From Methyloprofundus sp. (lineage in GTDB: Bacteria; Pseudomonadota; Gammaproteobacteria; Methylococcales; Methylomonadaceae), in NCBI GenBank assembly GCA_016592635.1, contig AP023240.1:1612001-1676000 (forward strand): a stretch of 64,000 nucleotides of DNA, in the 5' to 3' direction. Under the pieces are notes generated by a model. The model had not been told where the DNA came from, ran no database searches, and was given only the letters and a program-made list of their open reading frames with translations. A program made the position numbers and the translations under genes. Shown piece by piece: positions 47,401 through 56,371 of the stretch; the stretch's first letter is position 1; every line of letters begins with the position of its first letter.

Positions 47401-47754
47401 GCAGAACCTGAAGCAGAACCTGAAGCAGAACCTGAAGCAGAACCTGAAGCAGAACCCGAAGCAGAACCTGAAGTAGAACCTGAAGTAGAACCTGAAGCAG
47501 AACCTGAAGAGGTTGATGATACCTTTATGATGGACTCAAGTTCGGGAGCGGGAGATGAAGGATGGACAGAAACTGTACAGCAAGATGTTGCTGATAGTTC
47601 AGACTCTGATACGCCTTGGACTGACCCAGCCGCAGATCAAGGTATTGTTAATGGAGGTGAAGAATTAGGCGTATTTGAAGATGATACTACTGCAGTAGTG
47701 GCTATGATAGATAATAGTACTTCGGCTATTGAGGGGGCTGAAGCCATGCAATGA
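38452..47754 (+). CDS. Giant RTX/cadherin/LamG repeat adhesin, type I secreted
   Basis: This is a 3100-residue surface adhesin. The order is an acidic low-complexity N-terminus (1 to about 240), two cadherin-like/tandem-95 domains (about 244-430) and three cadherin repeats (about 489-782). Next is a 398-residue unit (LamG/concanavalin-like plus two tandem-95 domains) present 2.6 times (786 to about 1820), then further tandem-95 domains to about 1990. Seven 109-residue RTX units with GGxGxD calcium motifs follow (2027-2789), then a serralysin-like cap, about 35 PEAE repeats (about 2880-3019) and a last 80-residue acidic tail. The ribosome site is AAAGG. It is divergent from the type I secretion genes that probably export it. 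No signal peptide, as expected for that route. Confidence 0.95.
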   Translation: MAEHKNERGSAAEKEFVFSENSPSLLKEKDDLDLSATESEGNKEELFMQNFFVKSEGNEVKSTAVVEDTVVDSSKTDGLLANSADTSSTSAGSVSAKDESSVQEPETGGLWSSIVGKFKQLFSEPSEDINSVRSNHIDTKDNLGTQDVNDQQSAIVSSDAVQEQVVLKLDYDQQDSARSFLGGDPNQKIAADEAIDTKETAVAVVESDVDITLASPIIVEQEVNGGQDATSFIIPEREVLALEAVNEDSEITYTAGQLLAGAVGSGGDDLSIKSISVDPQFGTVKTNTDATYTYIPAEDFSGEEVVLTYVVSDGQTDMTAQASLMVNAVNDLPEVGVIDLGEIVGDSVKNFTSADLLEHSSDVDGDILQITDVSVDPQFGELENLGNGLFNFMPAKGINSQEVAFSFTVSDGVASVSSTASLAVLAMDNPEPKPEELVEQIVSQTDVEIDQTLVPDVVDELPVSDPVQQIDDEQASTEVTDIITNDNVAPSEIVLSESNINENASAGTAVATLTAVDPDAGDTFIYSMADNAHFEIDDNQIKVKAGAELDYESAQSHDIDITVTDSDGNAFSKTVSLVVNNLNEGPTDIGLSSHSVDENTATGTVVATLSATDEDADDSFTYEIAENANFEIEGNQVKVKDGADLDFESQTTQQLDITVTDSGGQQFSKAVSVNIQDINEAPTDISLSVDTVDEKSSAHTVVANLSAADEDSSETFSYELINDDSGFFAISGNQVLIKEGAELDFETAESHDIEVQVTDSQDNSYTQSLTINVNDLDENTAPEAGDDSGAFTPETATLTTEISFDDGVPAASRGSVSAESDGQVGNAADFKAAKVEVKGLDLSSEDGAQTTVSMWVQGDPSGSWEMLAASDRYDMALSEGNIGFNTARGDLFGTDASELADGEWHHIVGTFTNGDVTQNTIHIDGVSQDMSQIKGTPSSSSANIDSSDGSLFFGSWGANDNYTFTGSMDEVKVFDGVLSSDEVNDLYKMEADSQKLGSSDLSMEEDTTLVINATELLANDSDADGDTLSITAVSDAEHGTVLLDAEGQIVFTPDQDYAGSASFNYTVSDGKGGEDNATVRLNINDVNDAPTLEVIEKITVDEDGSQQITYTTSDVDSSAVTVTGAAENGSVVVNDDGTVTFTPDENFYGEDSITLTATDGDGGTSTSEIAVMVNSVNDTPEAVDDSGAFTPETATLTTEISFDDGVPAASRGSVSTESDGQVGNAADFKAAKVEVKGLDLSSEDGAQTTVSMWVQGDPSGSWEMLAASDRYDMALSEGNIGFNTARGDLFGTDASELADGEWHHIVGTFTNGDVTQNTIHIDGVSQDMSQIKGTPSSSSANIDSSDGSLFFGSWGANDNYTFTGSMDEVKVFDGVLSSDEVNDLYKMEADSQKLGGSDLSMEEDTTLVINATELLANDSDADGDTLSITAVSDAEHGTVLLDAEGQIVFTPDQDYAGSASFNYTVSDGKGGEDNATVRLNINDVNDAPTLEVIEKITVDEDGSQQITYTTSDVDSSAVTVTGAAENGSVVVNDDGTVTFTPDENFYGEDSITLTATDGDGGTSTSEIAVMVNSVNDTPEAVDDSGAFTPETATLTTEISFDDGVPAASRGSVSTESDGQVGNAADFKAAKVEVKGLDLSSEDGAQTTVSMWVQGDPSGSWEMLAASDRYDMALSEGNIGFNTARGDLFGTDASELADGEWHHIVGTFTNGDVTQNTIHIDGVSQDMSQIKGTPSSSSANIDSSDGSLFFGSWGANDNYTFTGSMDEVKVFDGVLSSDEVNDLYKMEADSQKLGGSDLSMEEDTTLVINATELLANDSDADGDVLAITSVTATDDTHGAVHLDDDGNIAFTPEENYNGSASFAYEVSDGQGGTATATVALNVDAVNDAAVVGKVELGTIEASTEIKFSAKELLVNSSDADGDTLQIVDVSVDKEFGVVEFSTDKEGNIENIVFTPAENYHGDDVPLNFVVSDGIEEVAGMASIDINAGNEQPVLNKIQGTSRSETLSGTNEADYIVGERGNDNIIAGDGDDIIVGGDGYDTLKGGAGDDTFIQNAGDDYDTFKGGEGTDTVVRGEGDGDIGIRGNFGSENSIETIDAKGSDIIGDSNSNTLDFSSTELKDVAEIKGGRGNDNITGTDGDDIIVGGDGYDTLKGGAGDDTFIQNVGDDHDTFKGGEGTDTVVRGEGDGDIGIRGNFGSENSIETIDAKGSDIIGDSNSNTLDFSSTELKDVAEIKGGRGNDNITGTDGDDIIVGGDGYDTLKGGAGDDTFIQNVGDDHDTFKGGEGTDTVVRGEGDGDIGIRGNFGSENSIETIDAKGSDIIGDSNSNTLDFSSTELKDVAEIKGGRGNDNITGTDGDDIIVGGDGYDTLKGGAGDDTFIQNAGDDYDTFKGGEGTDTVVRGEGDGDIGIRGNFGSENSIETIDAKGSDIIGDSNSNTLDFSSTELKDVAEIKGGRGNDNITGTDGDDIIVGGDGYDTLKGGAGDDTFIQNAGDDYDTFKGGEGTDTVVRGEGDGDIGIRGNFGSENSIETIDAKGSDIIGDSNSNTLDFSSTELKDVAEIKGGRGNDNITGTDGDDIIVGGDGYDTLKGGAGDDTFIQNAGDDYDTFKGGEGTDTVVRGEGDGDIGIRGNFGSENSIETIDAKGSDIVGDSNSNTLDFSSTELKDVAEIKGGRGNDNITGTGGDDIIVGGDGYDTLKGGAGDDTFIQNAGDDYDTFKGGEGTDTVVRGEGDGDIGIRGNFGSENSIETIDAKGSDIVGDSNSNTLDFSSTELKDVAEIKGGRGNDNITGTDGDDIIVGDDGNDTLMGGGGDDIVDGSSGNDTVVFTGDRSDYLVTKNGDASFLIKDLRGEGGDGQDTVTSIEMFQFSDGRVAVSDILDTNPEPEAEPEEEPEAELEAELEAELEAEPEAEPEAELEAEPEAEPEAEPEAEPEAEPEAEPEAEPEAEPEAEPEAEPEAEPEAEPEAEPEAEPEAEPEAEPEAEPEAEPEAEPEAEPEAEPEAEPEAEPEVEPEVEPEAEPEEVDDTFMMDSSSGAGDEGWTETVQQDVADSSDSDTPWTDPAADQGIVNGGEELGVFEDDTTAVVAMIDNSTSAIEGAEAMQ
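40807..43915 (+). repeat. 1194-bp tandem repeat, 2.6 copies, inside the adhesin gene
   Basis: Units begin with GATGATAGTGGTGCATTCAC at 40807, 42001 and 43195, exactly 1194 bp (398 codons) apart. The third copy diverges about 720 bp in. Units 2 and 3 look identical at DNA level over that stretch and unit 1 differs at only a few, mostly synonymous, sites. This points to very recent duplication or gene conversion. Confidence 0.95.
44530..46818 (+). repeat. 327-bp tandem repeat, seven copies (RTX units)
   Basis: Starts are at 44530, 44857, 45184, 45511, 45838, 46165 and 46492, with a partial eighth at 46819. Each encodes 109 residues with calcium-binding nonapeptides ([17 protein letters not shown], then [10 protein letters not shown]). 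Copies differ by a handful of mostly silent changes. Confidence 0.95.
47090..47507 (+). repeat. 12-bp minisatellite encoding PEAE repeats
   Basis: About 35 copies of GAACCTGAAGCA or close variants (GAGCCT, GAACTT, GTAGAA). The 12-base unit keeps the frame, so copy-number slippage changes stalk length without frameshift. The same tract is open in another frame, which is a by-product of the repeat. Confidence 0.95.
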
Positions 47755-47932
47755 CCTTAGGTTTGTATTGCATGAATGTGCATTGAATGATTTGATGCGT
47801 GTATTTTATGTTCATTGTCATATTTGTAAATGACATTAAAATTCCTAACGTTTTATTTTTTAAAGATTTATTGCAATGGCATGCCACTTGCTATTAACAA
47901 TTCTAGTACTTTCTTCTTTTTAAGGAAAACGA

Positions 47933-48718
47933 ATGAATCTTAATGCAATAAAGTTACGTTATTTTGAAAAAGTCACATTAATGAATACTAAGCAAAAGTG
48001 GATTGCTTTTGCTATTTTTGTATTCCTCTTTCTGCTAGTGCTGCAATTCACCAATCCTATAGAACAAGATATTACTTTTCACCTTTTTGCTGATAAACGA
48101 TATTGGCTTAAAATTGTTAATTTTGCTGATGTGATCAGTAACCTGCCTTTTTTAATAGTAGGTTTGGCAGGTATCAAGCTTTGTTTAAATAATAACTCTG
48201 AAATTTGTATATCTTGGCTGGTATTCTTTAGTGGCCTAATTTTAGTCGCTGCAGGTTCTAGCTATTACCATTTGCAACCTAATAATCAGACCTTAGTTTG
48301 GGATCGCTTACCGATGACTATTAGCTTTATGAGCTTATTTGTTGCACTAGTTGTAGAGAATATATCCACAAAAATTGAAAAAAAATTATTGCCTGCAGCC
48401 ATTTTATTAGGTTTATCTAGCGTCCTATATTGGCAGTATTCAGGTGATTTACGCTTTTATGGTTTTATTCAGGCGGGCACATTATTTACGATTCCAGTGG
48501 TATTGTTTCTTTATAAAAGTAAGTATAGCCACCGTTACTACTTGATGTATGGCTTGTTGTTTTATCTACTTGCTAAAGTATTTGAAATGACCGATAAATT
48601 GGTTTTTTCGCTGACTAATCAATTAGTCAGTGGGCATACTATTAAACATCTATTTGCAGCAGTAGCAACTTATTGCATTTATTTAATGTTAAAAAAACGT
48701 AATAAATCGGCTAGTTGA
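47933..48718 (+). CDS. Alkaline-ceramidase-like (CREST family) membrane protein
   Basis: This 261-residue protein has about seven membrane segments. Its residues fit the CREST hydrolase pattern: a Ser and His in GSSYYHLQ, an Asp in WDRLPMT, and a terminal His pair in HTIKHLFAA. These bind zinc in ceramidases. The substrate in a bacterium without obvious sphingolipid genes here is unknown. AAGGAAAAC precedes the ATG. The next gene begins where this one stops, so the two are probably one operon. Confidence 0.72.
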   Translation: MNLNAIKLRYFEKVTLMNTKQKWIAFAIFVFLFLLVLQFTNPIEQDITFHLFADKRYWLKIVNFADVISNLPFLIVGLAGIKLCLNNNSEICISWLVFFSGLILVAAGSSYYHLQPNNQTLVWDRLPMTISFMSLFVALVVENISTKIEKKLLPAAILLGLSSVLYWQYSGDLRFYGFIQAGTLFTIPVVLFLYKSKYSHRYYLMYGLLFYLLAKVFEMTDKLVFSLTNQLVSGHTIKHLFAAVATYCIYLMLKKRNKSAS

Positions 48719-48726
48719 GAATAGTC

Positions 48727-50241
48727 ATGATTAAATATTACGTATTTAAAATTGTATTGGTGTGCATGCTTTTCTCAATTGTTGCATGCCAGTCCCAGCC
48801 AAAAGTTTCCCTACAAAAAAGCTTTTCTAGCAGCCAAATAACGTTATTCAATACTCGAGCTGCTTTGCACGACCTTCTTGATGCGACTAAATTAAAAACT
48901 GAAATATTTCCAATTGATCGTGCTGTTAAACAGCAATTTATTAAGCGTGAACAGCGTTTAATTGCTGTGCAAACGTGGCAAACTTTTTTGGATAAATTGC
49001 AAATATTGGATGAGCTAGGTGAACAATATGAGCTAATTTATAAAAACGCGTATAAAGCAGATAAAAAACAGGCCTTTTATATTAGCTATGCCGCTTTTTT
49101 AGTACGTTACCGATATGCCCTAGAGTTTATTGATTTTTTTGAAAATTATTCTGCCATGAACACTGTATTAAATGAAGCAGTGCCAGAACTTGAGTTACAG
49201 CAAGGTAGCTATAAAAAGACCAAATTATATTATTTAAATAGTATGCGCAGTGCTGAATTTATACGACTTAATACTTTGTACCAATGGTATAGACAAGGTG
49301 ACCATTCGACATTAACTATGGATATCAATGCAGATGTTGCTGTTATCTTTCGAGCAGGTATTGGGGTAGGTGCCAAACAAACATTAAGAAATGCACTGAG
49401 AATTGTACAAGACACTGGTTTTACTATTTGGTTTCCTTTGCAGAAAGAGGTTTCTGAGTGGATGGGAAATGTAAAAATTTATCGTACAAAGCTGGACCTT
49501 GTTAGTACTGCACAAATAAAAGATATGCACGGATTATTACAGCCAGGGGATATTATTTTAGAACGGCGCGAATGGTTTTTGTCTAATATTGGTTTGCCTG
49601 GTTATTGGCCGCATGCTGCTTTATATGTCGGTACCGCTGCAGAACGGCAAGCATATTTTAATAAGGGCAGTGATTTAGAAGGCTATTTAATAAAGCACTA
49701 TCCAGATGCGTATAAAAAATCTTTATTAGCACAGAAAGATGGGCATGTACCTAGGGTTATTGAAGCAATAAGTGAAGGTGTTGATTTTACGACACTTGAA
49801 CACTCTATAGCTGCTGATTCGGTGGTTATTTTAAGGCCAAGATTAAGTTTGGCTGAGAAGGAAATTGCTATTCAGCGTGCTTTTCATTTTAGTGGCAGGC
49901 CTTATGATTTTAATTTTGATTTCCTGACTGATTCAGCATTAGTGTGTACGGAGCTCATTTATAAGGTATATGAGCCAAGTGCGCTTTATATAGGGATAAA
50001 GTTTCCGTTGCGCAGTTTGATGGGTAGGCAACTGATGACTGCAAATGATATTGCTGAAATGTTTGATAAGAACTATGGCACTGCTAGTCAACAATTAGAT
50101 TTTATTAGTTTTTACGATGGACATGAATGGCAACAACAAGCAGCACTAACTGATATTGATAGTTTTAGAGCAAGTTGGAAACGTCCAAAATGGTATAAAT
50201 GGGTGCAGGGCACTGCACTGGTCGACATGTCTCTAAAATAG
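48727..50241 (+). CDS. YiiX-like permuted NlpC/P60 cysteine hydrolase lipoprotein
   Basis: This is a lipoprotein of about 504 residues with lipobox IVAC. A helical N-terminal region of about 260 residues has no family I recognise. A permuted papain-like domain follows: LQPGDIILERREWFLSNIGL, then WPHAALYVG (catalytic His), then DSALVCTELIYKVYE (nucleophile Cys). YiiX/YaeF-type enzymes act on lipid amide or ester bonds. Pairing with a ceramidase-like protein suggests joint action on an acylated lipid. The start is ATG 48727; a TTG at 48715 overlaps the previous stop. Confidence 0.8.
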   Translation: MIKYYVFKIVLVCMLFSIVACQSQPKVSLQKSFSSSQITLFNTRAALHDLLDATKLKTEIFPIDRAVKQQFIKREQRLIAVQTWQTFLDKLQILDELGEQYELIYKNAYKADKKQAFYISYAAFLVRYRYALEFIDFFENYSAMNTVLNEAVPELELQQGSYKKTKLYYLNSMRSAEFIRLNTLYQWYRQGDHSTLTMDINADVAVIFRAGIGVGAKQTLRNALRIVQDTGFTIWFPLQKEVSEWMGNVKIYRTKLDLVSTAQIKDMHGLLQPGDIILERREWFLSNIGLPGYWPHAALYVGTAAERQAYFNKGSDLEGYLIKHYPDAYKKSLLAQKDGHVPRVIEAISEGVDFTTLEHSIAADSVVILRPRLSLAEKEIAIQRAFHFSGRPYDFNFDFLTDSALVCTELIYKVYEPSALYIGIKFPLRSLMGRQLMTANDIAEMFDKNYGTASQQLDFISFYDGHEWQQQAALTDIDSFRASWKRPKWYKWVQGTALVDMSLK

Positions 50242-50412
50242 GGCTATTTGTCTAAGAAGGAGATAGGAAGCAGCTTGACTGGGTAGTCGCAGGATGACGT
50301 AGGTATGGAGTTAATGTAATTCTAGCCATAAATCTACCCATTGTGGATTGTTTTTTTCTATCAACTTTATTTTCCAATCTTGCTTCCATTTTATTCTCTT
50401 AATTTTCTACCA

Positions 50413-50488
50413 CGTCATCCCCGCATGTTCTTAGCGGGGATCTATTTTGTGCATAGATTCCTGCTAAAAGACTGCAGGAATGATGACG
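50413..50488. repeat. 76-bp nested palindromic element (family B)
   Basis: The outer arms CGTCAT (50413-50418) and ATGACG (50483-50488) enclose two hairpins: CCCCGC/GCGGGG and ATTCCTGC/GCAGGAAT. The second is also found at 9311-9335. It has the look of a REP/MITE-type dispersed element. It lies between the YiiX-like gene and convergent cysK, in a 275-base spacer with no gene. Confidence 0.75.
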
Positions 50489-50516
50489 GTTTAAGTGATA
50501 TTAAGTCTGTATTTTA

Positions 50517-51425
50517 CTAACTCATACTTAAATAGCGTTCACCCGTATCGTGCATCATAGTCACCACAAATTTTCCTATCCCTAATTCTTTAGCAACTCT
50601 TAAGGCTGCACAGACGCTGGCACCTGTCGATATGCCTGCTAGTATGCCTTCTTTCTCAGCAAGCAGTTTACGCATTGCAAACGCTTCATCAGTACTAACT
50701 AACTCGATACCATCAAGTAAATCAGTATTAAGGTTTTTAGGAATAAACCCTGCACCGATCCCTTGAATTTTATGGGGGCTATGTTGACCTCCTGAAATAA
50801 TAGGTGACTCAGCTGGTTCTACCGCGATAACTTTTAGGCTGGCTTTTCTTTTTTTGATCACATCAGCAACACCGGTAATGGTTCCGCCTGTACCCACACC
50901 ACAAACAAAGGCATCAATTTTACCATCACTAGCCGACCAAATTTCTTGCGCAGTAGTTTGCCGATGAATTTCAGGATTTTCTGGATTTTCAAACTGTTGC
51001 GGCATAAAGGAATTTTCAGTGATTGCCAGAATTTCTTGAGCTTGTTTAATCGCCCCTTTCATGCCTTCAGAGCCAGGTGTTAATATGATTTTTGCACCAT
51101 AGAATGCCAATAATTGCCGACGTTCAACTGACATAGTATCTGGCATAGTAAGAATGCATTGATAGCCTCGTGCAGCAGCGACCATAGCTAATGCAATACC
51201 GGTATTCCCAGATGTTGGCTCAATGATAGTACCGCCAGGTTGCAGCTCACCTGATTTTTCGGCTGCCTCTATCATTGCTAAACCTATGCGGTCTTTTACT
51301 GAGCCACCTGGATTTCTTGCTTCAATCTTTAACCATACCTCAGCAGAATTAGGCTCTGTTATATGGTTTAATTTTACTAGCGGAGTATTGCCGATTAGTT
51401 GAGTAATATCATTAGCAGTTGTCAT
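50517..51425 (-). CDS. cysK: Cysteine synthase (O-acetylserine sulfhydrylase)
   Basis: This is a 302-residue fold-type II PLP enzyme making cysteine from O-acetylserine and sulfide. The PLP lysine is K44 in NPGGSVKDRIG. The phosphate/substrate loop is EPTSGNTGIALAM, and the PLP glycine-rich loop is VCGVGTGGTITGV. Length and motifs fit CysK/CysM; the SVKDR context is shared by both, so the A/B assignment is tentative. The start at 51425 has GAGG 6 bases upstream, in preference to a GTG at 51437. Confidence 0.93.
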   Translation of the reverse strand: MTTANDITQLIGNTPLVKLNHITEPNSAEVWLKIEARNPGGSVKDRIGLAMIEAAEKSGELQPGGTIIEPTSGNTGIALAMVAAARGYQCILTMPDTMSVERRQLLAFYGAKIILTPGSEGMKGAIKQAQEILAITENSFMPQQFENPENPEIHRQTTAQEIWSASDGKIDAFVCGVGTGGTITGVADVIKKRKASLKVIAVEPAESPIISGGQHSPHKIQGIGAGFIPKNLNTDLLDGIELVSTDEAFAMRKLLAEKEGILAGISTGASVCAALRVAKELGIGKFVVTMMHDTGERYLSMS

Positions 51426-51682
51426 TAAGCGCCTCACTTATTTTTTAGTTATTCGAGCTTGCGCTTAATATACCTTATTTATATGCTAAAATTCTCATTT
51501 AATGATTTTTTTATTGACTGATTTTGATGGCTCGGTCAATATGCCAAGATATATTATATGAGCAACTAAGTATGCCATATATGAATATAATACTGTATAT
51601 AGCAGTGACTTAGATGATCATTATACTCCTTTTCTAAACGCAATAATTATAATAACAAATACTTTTTTTGAGAAATAAGCTT

Positions 51683-53428
51683 ATGCAAATGAATTTAGTT
51701 GAAATCAAAGAACTCTTAGCCGATTGGTATTTATTGACCCTTGAGAACCCAATTTATGCTGGGGCACTCGTTGTTAGCGTTTGGTTGCTAACGGTGTTTT
51801 TTTATAGTATCAGAATCTTCTTTTTAAATAAGAAACAACGTAAAACTGAACAACAAGCTGATGAGTTAAAAAGTCAATTAGAAGGCAGTCAGCAACAACT
51901 TGGGCAAACTGAAACAACATTAGCCACGTTGAATGAGCAGGTGGCTAGTGAGCAACGGCAGGCAAATGAATTTACGGCGAAAATTGAGGAACGCAATCAA
52001 GATATAGTCACTAAAATTAAAGAAGTGGCAAATAAGTTTGATCTTAGTGAGCAATTAGTTGATTCTGGTGAGAAAGCTAAACCCGAATTTATTTGGCAAC
52101 AGCAAGATAATATTCAAATGCAATTAGCAGATCGCTTGCAAGCTGAAAAGCAGGAAAAAGATGCTTTACAACGTAGTTATCAACAAGAAAAAGAGCAATT
52201 TATAGCAAAAGATGCTGTTATTCAAACCTTGCAAACGACTGTAGATCAGCATGTGCAGAAGTTTACTCAATTAGAGCAAGATGTTGCTGGGCATAAGCAG
52301 CAGGTGCAACAGCAAGAGGCTGTAGCTGAATCGGCTTTAGCTGACTTGACAGAAAAACATAAGTTAGAACTGGCTACAGTGATGACTGAGTTGGAAGAAC
52401 ATCGCGAAGTGGCTGAACTTGCAAAGGTGTCGATAGAGCAGCCAGTTGTTATGGAAGCACCAGTTATAGTAGAAGATGCGCTTGGTGATACTGAGGAGTT
52501 GTTGGGTAAAGATGCTGCACTCGTCTTAAAGGAGGAGCAGCAAGGACAGGATTTTATGAATATGGGTAAGCCTGTAGAGGATGCTTCTGCTCCTATTGAA
52601 AGTAGTATTGTAGTAGAAGAAGCTATTCAGCCAGAACCAGAAATAATTGCACCTGAGCAGAGTGCAGAAGTCCTTATTGTTAATGATCCAATTCCTGAGC
52701 CTGTACAAGAAGATATATCTGTTGAGCCTGAATATGAAAAATCTAATTTGGATATTTTGGGAAAATTTAAAGGCCTATTTGGCAAATCTAAAAAAACAGC
52801 AACTGATACGGCGCCTAAAAAATCTGAGCCAGAAAAAACTGCAGAAGCATTAGTGGTTGAAGAGCCTGTTTTAGCAGAAGAACCAGAAGCAAGTGTCGCA
52901 GCTACCCCTGATTATGATAAATCTAAGTTGGATATTTCCGGGAAATTTAAAGGCTTGTTTGGTAAATCTAAAAAGGTGGCTATAGAGGTAGCACCTGAAA
53001 TAAGTGCTGAAGAAGTTGTGGTGACTGAGCCTGTACAAGAGCCAGAGGAAACAATATCCACTGCACCTGATTATGAAAAATCTAACTTGGATATTTCAGG
53101 TAAGTTTAAAGGGCTATTTGGTAAATCTAAAAAGGCAGAAGTAGTTGCTGAGATAGAGAATGCAGCTGAGGTGTTAACTGAAGCAGTTGCAGAAGCAGTA
53201 GTTGCTACTGAAGTGGTAGCTGAAAAAACTGATTCGGCTATTACAGGAAAAATGAAAGGTATGTTTGGCAAGTCTAAAAAAACAGCAGTAGTAGTTGAAC
53301 CTGTAGAAAGTGCTGAAATACTAATTGTTGAAGAGCTTGAAGTTGAAGAGGTGGTAGTTGAGCCAGATTATGGTGAATCTAATATCAAAATGCCGAAGGT
53401 GTTTAAGGGCTTGTTTGGTAAAAAATAA
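51683..53428 (+). CDS. Membrane-anchored coiled-coil protein with repeated FKGLFGK motifs
   Basis: This protein of about 581 residues is of unknown function. One N-terminal membrane helix (ALVVSVWLLTVFFYSIRIFF) is followed by a Gln/Glu-rich coiled coil to about residue 235. An acidic Val/Glu/Pro-rich region then carries five copies of a motif of the form (Y)xKSxLDIxGKFKGLFGKSKK. The copies are at about 52735, 52915, 53070, 53230 and the very C-terminus, FKGLFGKK. They are separated by acidic linkers of 35-50 residues. The basic, Phe/Leu-bearing motifs in an acidic background look like repeated docking or amphipathic peptides. It converges on the Hsp70 cluster. The start at ATG 51683 is preferred to a TTG at 51668. 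Confidence 0.75.
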   Translation: MQMNLVEIKELLADWYLLTLENPIYAGALVVSVWLLTVFFYSIRIFFLNKKQRKTEQQADELKSQLEGSQQQLGQTETTLATLNEQVASEQRQANEFTAKIEERNQDIVTKIKEVANKFDLSEQLVDSGEKAKPEFIWQQQDNIQMQLADRLQAEKQEKDALQRSYQQEKEQFIAKDAVIQTLQTTVDQHVQKFTQLEQDVAGHKQQVQQQEAVAESALADLTEKHKLELATVMTELEEHREVAELAKVSIEQPVVMEAPVIVEDALGDTEELLGKDAALVLKEEQQGQDFMNMGKPVEDASAPIESSIVVEEAIQPEPEIIAPEQSAEVLIVNDPIPEPVQEDISVEPEYEKSNLDILGKFKGLFGKSKKTATDTAPKKSEPEKTAEALVVEEPVLAEEPEASVAATPDYDKSKLDISGKFKGLFGKSKKVAIEVAPEISAEEVVVTEPVQEPEETISTAPDYEKSNLDISGKFKGLFGKSKKAEVVAEIENAAEVLTEAVAEAVVATEVVAEKTDSAITGKMKGMFGKSKKTAVVVEPVESAEILIVEELEVEEVVVEPDYGESNIKMPKVFKGLFGKK

Positions 53429-53435
53429 AAAATGG

Positions 53436-53488
53436 TAGGAGGGGCTTTTAGCCGCGATTTTTCAGGTCGCTGCTAAAAGTCCCTCCTA
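53436..53488. repeat. Palindromic repeat acting as bidirectional terminator (family A)
   Basis: The left arm 53436-53457 (core GGAGGGGCTTTTAGCCGCGA) pairs with the right arm 53467-53488 (core TCGCTGCTAAAAGTCCCTCC) with a few mismatches. It fills the 67-base gap between two convergent genes. A half copy lies at 9189-9210. Confidence 0.8.
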
Positions 53489-53495
53489 CATTATA

Positions 53496-56237
53496 TTATT
53501 GGTTAATTAACGTTAACCCTGGCGGCAAGGCCTCGCCAAAGATTTGTTTCTCCTCGGCTGCATCCAGTTCTTTCACCGACTCAACCATTGCTATCCACGA
53601 AGTGGGGGATTTACTGATTTTTAGTCTTTCAATGACTTGGTCGCGTATCTCAGGTTCCACATCACGTGCACGGTCACCGCTCATGCGCGTCATTAAGGTT
53701 GCTGCAAAACCAGCCTGTGGCGTTTTTTTCCAATCTACTTTAAGAATCTGTTCTAGCCAAATAGCAATTGTCGCTGGCGACACAACAAAATGGTTACTGG
53801 CATGAAAAGGAACGCGTGCGCCGATACGGCCAATTGCCCACCAAGTTTGTGTCGGTTCGCTAGATTTTTGTAAACGTTTTAATAGCCATTCACCCAACTG
53901 CTCTTTTTGTTCAACTGGGAGTCGTTCTAGCACGGCTGACAAACGCACCATATCATCATAGCCACGTTGTTTACTTAGTTTTGCGGTGTTACCAAGGCGT
54001 GCAGAGGCAGGGTTCAGGTATTTAGCTAAATCATTAAAAATAAGTTCTTGTGCTTCAGTATCTAAACCACCCGATATGCGTCGCCATAAAGTCCACCATT
54101 CACTCCAGTTCTGGGTTTCATTAACGAACTGAATTTTATTGGCATATGCTTTCCAAAGTTGCTTCACGCGCCAGTTATCTAATTGATAGCCAAAACCAGG
54201 GCGTAAGCAAAAGCCGATTAAACTAAGCCAGACGCGCTCATGGTTTGGGGAGCGGCGATGGTTTTTGCGGACTTCTAGTAATGCAGTAAATAATTCACGC
54301 AATAAGTGACTAGACCATTCAGTGCGTAAGCCTAATAATTTTTCCAAATCAGCGCGTAAGCTTTTCACTGCTTTCGGATTAATATCCTTAGATTTGGAAC
54401 CAAAAATGGCATTAATTTGTGCGACTGCTTTGGGGAAGTTGTCGGGTAAGCCTTTAGCAACAACCGTATTCTTTTTTCTGATTTGGAATTGCACATCCCA
54501 GCGTTGTGAAGGGTTATCAATGGCAACACATTGAATTTGCAAAGTACCCACTTCAGATAAGGTCACAGAGAGTTGTACTATCACTTCAGTATTACTACTC
54601 TCATCCTGCTCTTGATCAAAAGCAACAGCTAAAGGCGGTAGCGGATGAAAATCATCATTGATGGCAACAATAGTGCCTGCTTTATATTCAGCGCCGCCAG
54701 TTAACGAGACTAAGTGGAAGCTAACAGGTTGACCTAAGCGCAAGGAAAACTGGCGCTCTTTTAAAATGATTTCATTACCTTCTTCACTACCGCGCGGCAA
54801 AATACAAACACCTTGCTGGTCTTGTTCAGTGCCAATGAGTAAAAAATAACTTCTCGAAGCACCGCCACCAATGCTCACTCTTTTCTGTTCGCGAGCGATG
54901 CTGTAACTGACCGCACCATAAGCAACCGAAAGTTCGGGGTGTTGGTTTTCTAGCAAGGTAGGGGCAGCATTGCGCCATGTGCTTATTAGGTCTAGTGTCC
55001 GCTTGGTAATCGGCTGACTACGGAAGACTCCGCCATTTAAGAGTAGTGCATCGGGAACAACATCATCACTGCCTAAAGCATCTTGTGCAGCTTGTTTGTG
55101 GGTATTGAGAAATGCGGCAATATGTTTACTGATTGCGGGTTCTGCGGCATAAGGTAAGCCAAATTCAACCACGCCACTGCGTTTTTTATCAGGTAAATCA
55201 GTGATGGCAGACAAAGGAAAGAATCCATCTAAAGCAATGCTTTGTACTTCTTCTTTTGTTAGTGTTACCGAGCGAGTACCGCCAATAAGCCTCGATCCAC
55301 CACCTAAAAGTGTTACTTTTAATTCAGCAGGTGCATCTTCGGCTAATAAACGTTCCTTGCTAACGCGGCATTGCTCCAATAATTGTGATAAGTCGGCAGC
55401 AGACAGTTTTTTATTGCCAGAGCTCAAACGTGATTCAGCTAAATGTGCTAAAGCCAAGTCAATATTATCACCGCCTAGCATTAAATGATCACCGACACCA
55501 ATACGCGATAATTTGGGTTCATTGTGATTATGGTCCACTTTGATGAGCGTTAAATCGGTGGTGCCGCCACCCACATCGCAGACCAATAGTAGTTTGATAT
55601 CATCTAGGGTGTTTTTCAGGTCATCACCGTGTCGACGTAACCAGTCATAGCATACTGCTTGTGGTTCTTCGAGCAAGCGAATGTTATTTAAACCTGCAAT
55701 TTTAGCTGCTTCCAGGGTTAATGAGCGTGCTGCTTCATCGAAGGATGCGGGAACGGTAATAACTATATTTTGCTGTTCAAATAAAGCAGTAGGATGATCA
55801 TGATTCCAGACTTGGCGGACGTGTTTTAGGTAACCAGCACTGGCATCAAGCGGAGAAACTTTAACAATTCCTGCGTCACTGCCCCAAGGTAAAATAGCCG
55901 CAGTATGATCAATTGATGGGTGCGATAGCCAGCTTTTGGCACTACTGACAAAGCGGCCTTGAGTTTTTGCGCTTAATACGCGTGCTGCTTGACCAATGAC
56001 CGCTTGTTCACCCGAGGGTGAAAAGGCTAAGTCTGCAGCAGAAATTTCACCTTCTGCCGGATGGTAGCGTACAGAAGGTAATAATGGTTGGCTAGCGACC
56101 TCGCCAGGAGCAACTAATTGTTCTATATCAAAAATTTGGATAGGAGAATTTTTTTGTTTGGTTTTAGCATAGGCAACCACGGTATGTGTCGTGCCTAGGT
56201 CGATGCCTATATGAAATTGAGCTGATTTTTTATTCAC
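53496..56237 (-). CDS. Hsp70-family protein with C-terminal DUF3731-like region
   Basis: This is a 913-residue DnaK-like ATPase. The actin-fold domain has phosphate-1 GIDLGTTHTVVAYA, phosphate-2 CDVGGGTTDLTLI and an adenosine region (LLNGGVFRSQPI). A shortened beta-rich segment follows (LTGGAEYKAGTIVA, about 520-600). The last 300 residues are a helical domain (LRPGFGYQLDNWRVKQLW, WWTLWRRISGGLDTEAQE) that I take as DUF3731. DnaK's normal lid and EEVD-type tail are absent. It lies 268 bases downstream of a second Hsp70 gene on the same strand. Its client or partner is unknown; the helical domain may replace a J-protein or nucleotide-exchange contact. Confidence 0.88.
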   Translation of the reverse strand: MNKKSAQFHIGIDLGTTHTVVAYAKTKQKNSPIQIFDIEQLVAPGEVASQPLLPSVRYHPAEGEISAADLAFSPSGEQAVIGQAARVLSAKTQGRFVSSAKSWLSHPSIDHTAAILPWGSDAGIVKVSPLDASAGYLKHVRQVWNHDHPTALFEQQNIVITVPASFDEAARSLTLEAAKIAGLNNIRLLEEPQAVCYDWLRRHGDDLKNTLDDIKLLLVCDVGGGTTDLTLIKVDHNHNEPKLSRIGVGDHLMLGGDNIDLALAHLAESRLSSGNKKLSAADLSQLLEQCRVSKERLLAEDAPAELKVTLLGGGSRLIGGTRSVTLTKEEVQSIALDGFFPLSAITDLPDKKRSGVVEFGLPYAAEPAISKHIAAFLNTHKQAAQDALGSDDVVPDALLLNGGVFRSQPITKRTLDLISTWRNAAPTLLENQHPELSVAYGAVSYSIAREQKRVSIGGGASRSYFLLIGTEQDQQGVCILPRGSEEGNEIILKERQFSLRLGQPVSFHLVSLTGGAEYKAGTIVAINDDFHPLPPLAVAFDQEQDESSNTEVIVQLSVTLSEVGTLQIQCVAIDNPSQRWDVQFQIRKKNTVVAKGLPDNFPKAVAQINAIFGSKSKDINPKAVKSLRADLEKLLGLRTEWSSHLLRELFTALLEVRKNHRRSPNHERVWLSLIGFCLRPGFGYQLDNWRVKQLWKAYANKIQFVNETQNWSEWWTLWRRISGGLDTEAQELIFNDLAKYLNPASARLGNTAKLSKQRGYDDMVRLSAVLERLPVEQKEQLGEWLLKRLQKSSEPTQTWWAIGRIGARVPFHASNHFVVSPATIAIWLEQILKVDWKKTPQAGFAATLMTRMSGDRARDVEPEIRDQVIERLKISKSPTSWIAMVESVKELDAAEEKQIFGEALPPGLTLINQ

Positions 56238-56371
56238 GGTTTTTTCTGGTTATGCCTAGGGGACGAGGATTTAATAATACTCGAAAGTATGACGCAGGAT
56301 TTTGGTAGAGAACATATGCGTCATACAGCAACCCCAATTGTGGATTGCGAATACGAACTTAAAGTAGCAAG

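Noticed and set aside
47069..47476. Plus-strand frame encoding a Lys-Gln-Asn-Leu repeat
   Set aside because: It is an alternative reading of the 12-bp minisatellite inside the adhesin gene, with no start context or independent support.
40807..47507. CRISPR-like regular repetition
   Set aside because: The periods (1194, 327 and 12 bp) are codon multiples with no unique spacers, and all lie in one open frame.
47816..47835. Small hairpin TGTCAT/ATGACA after the adhesin gene
   Set aside because: Six base pairs and no T-tract; too weak to call a terminator.
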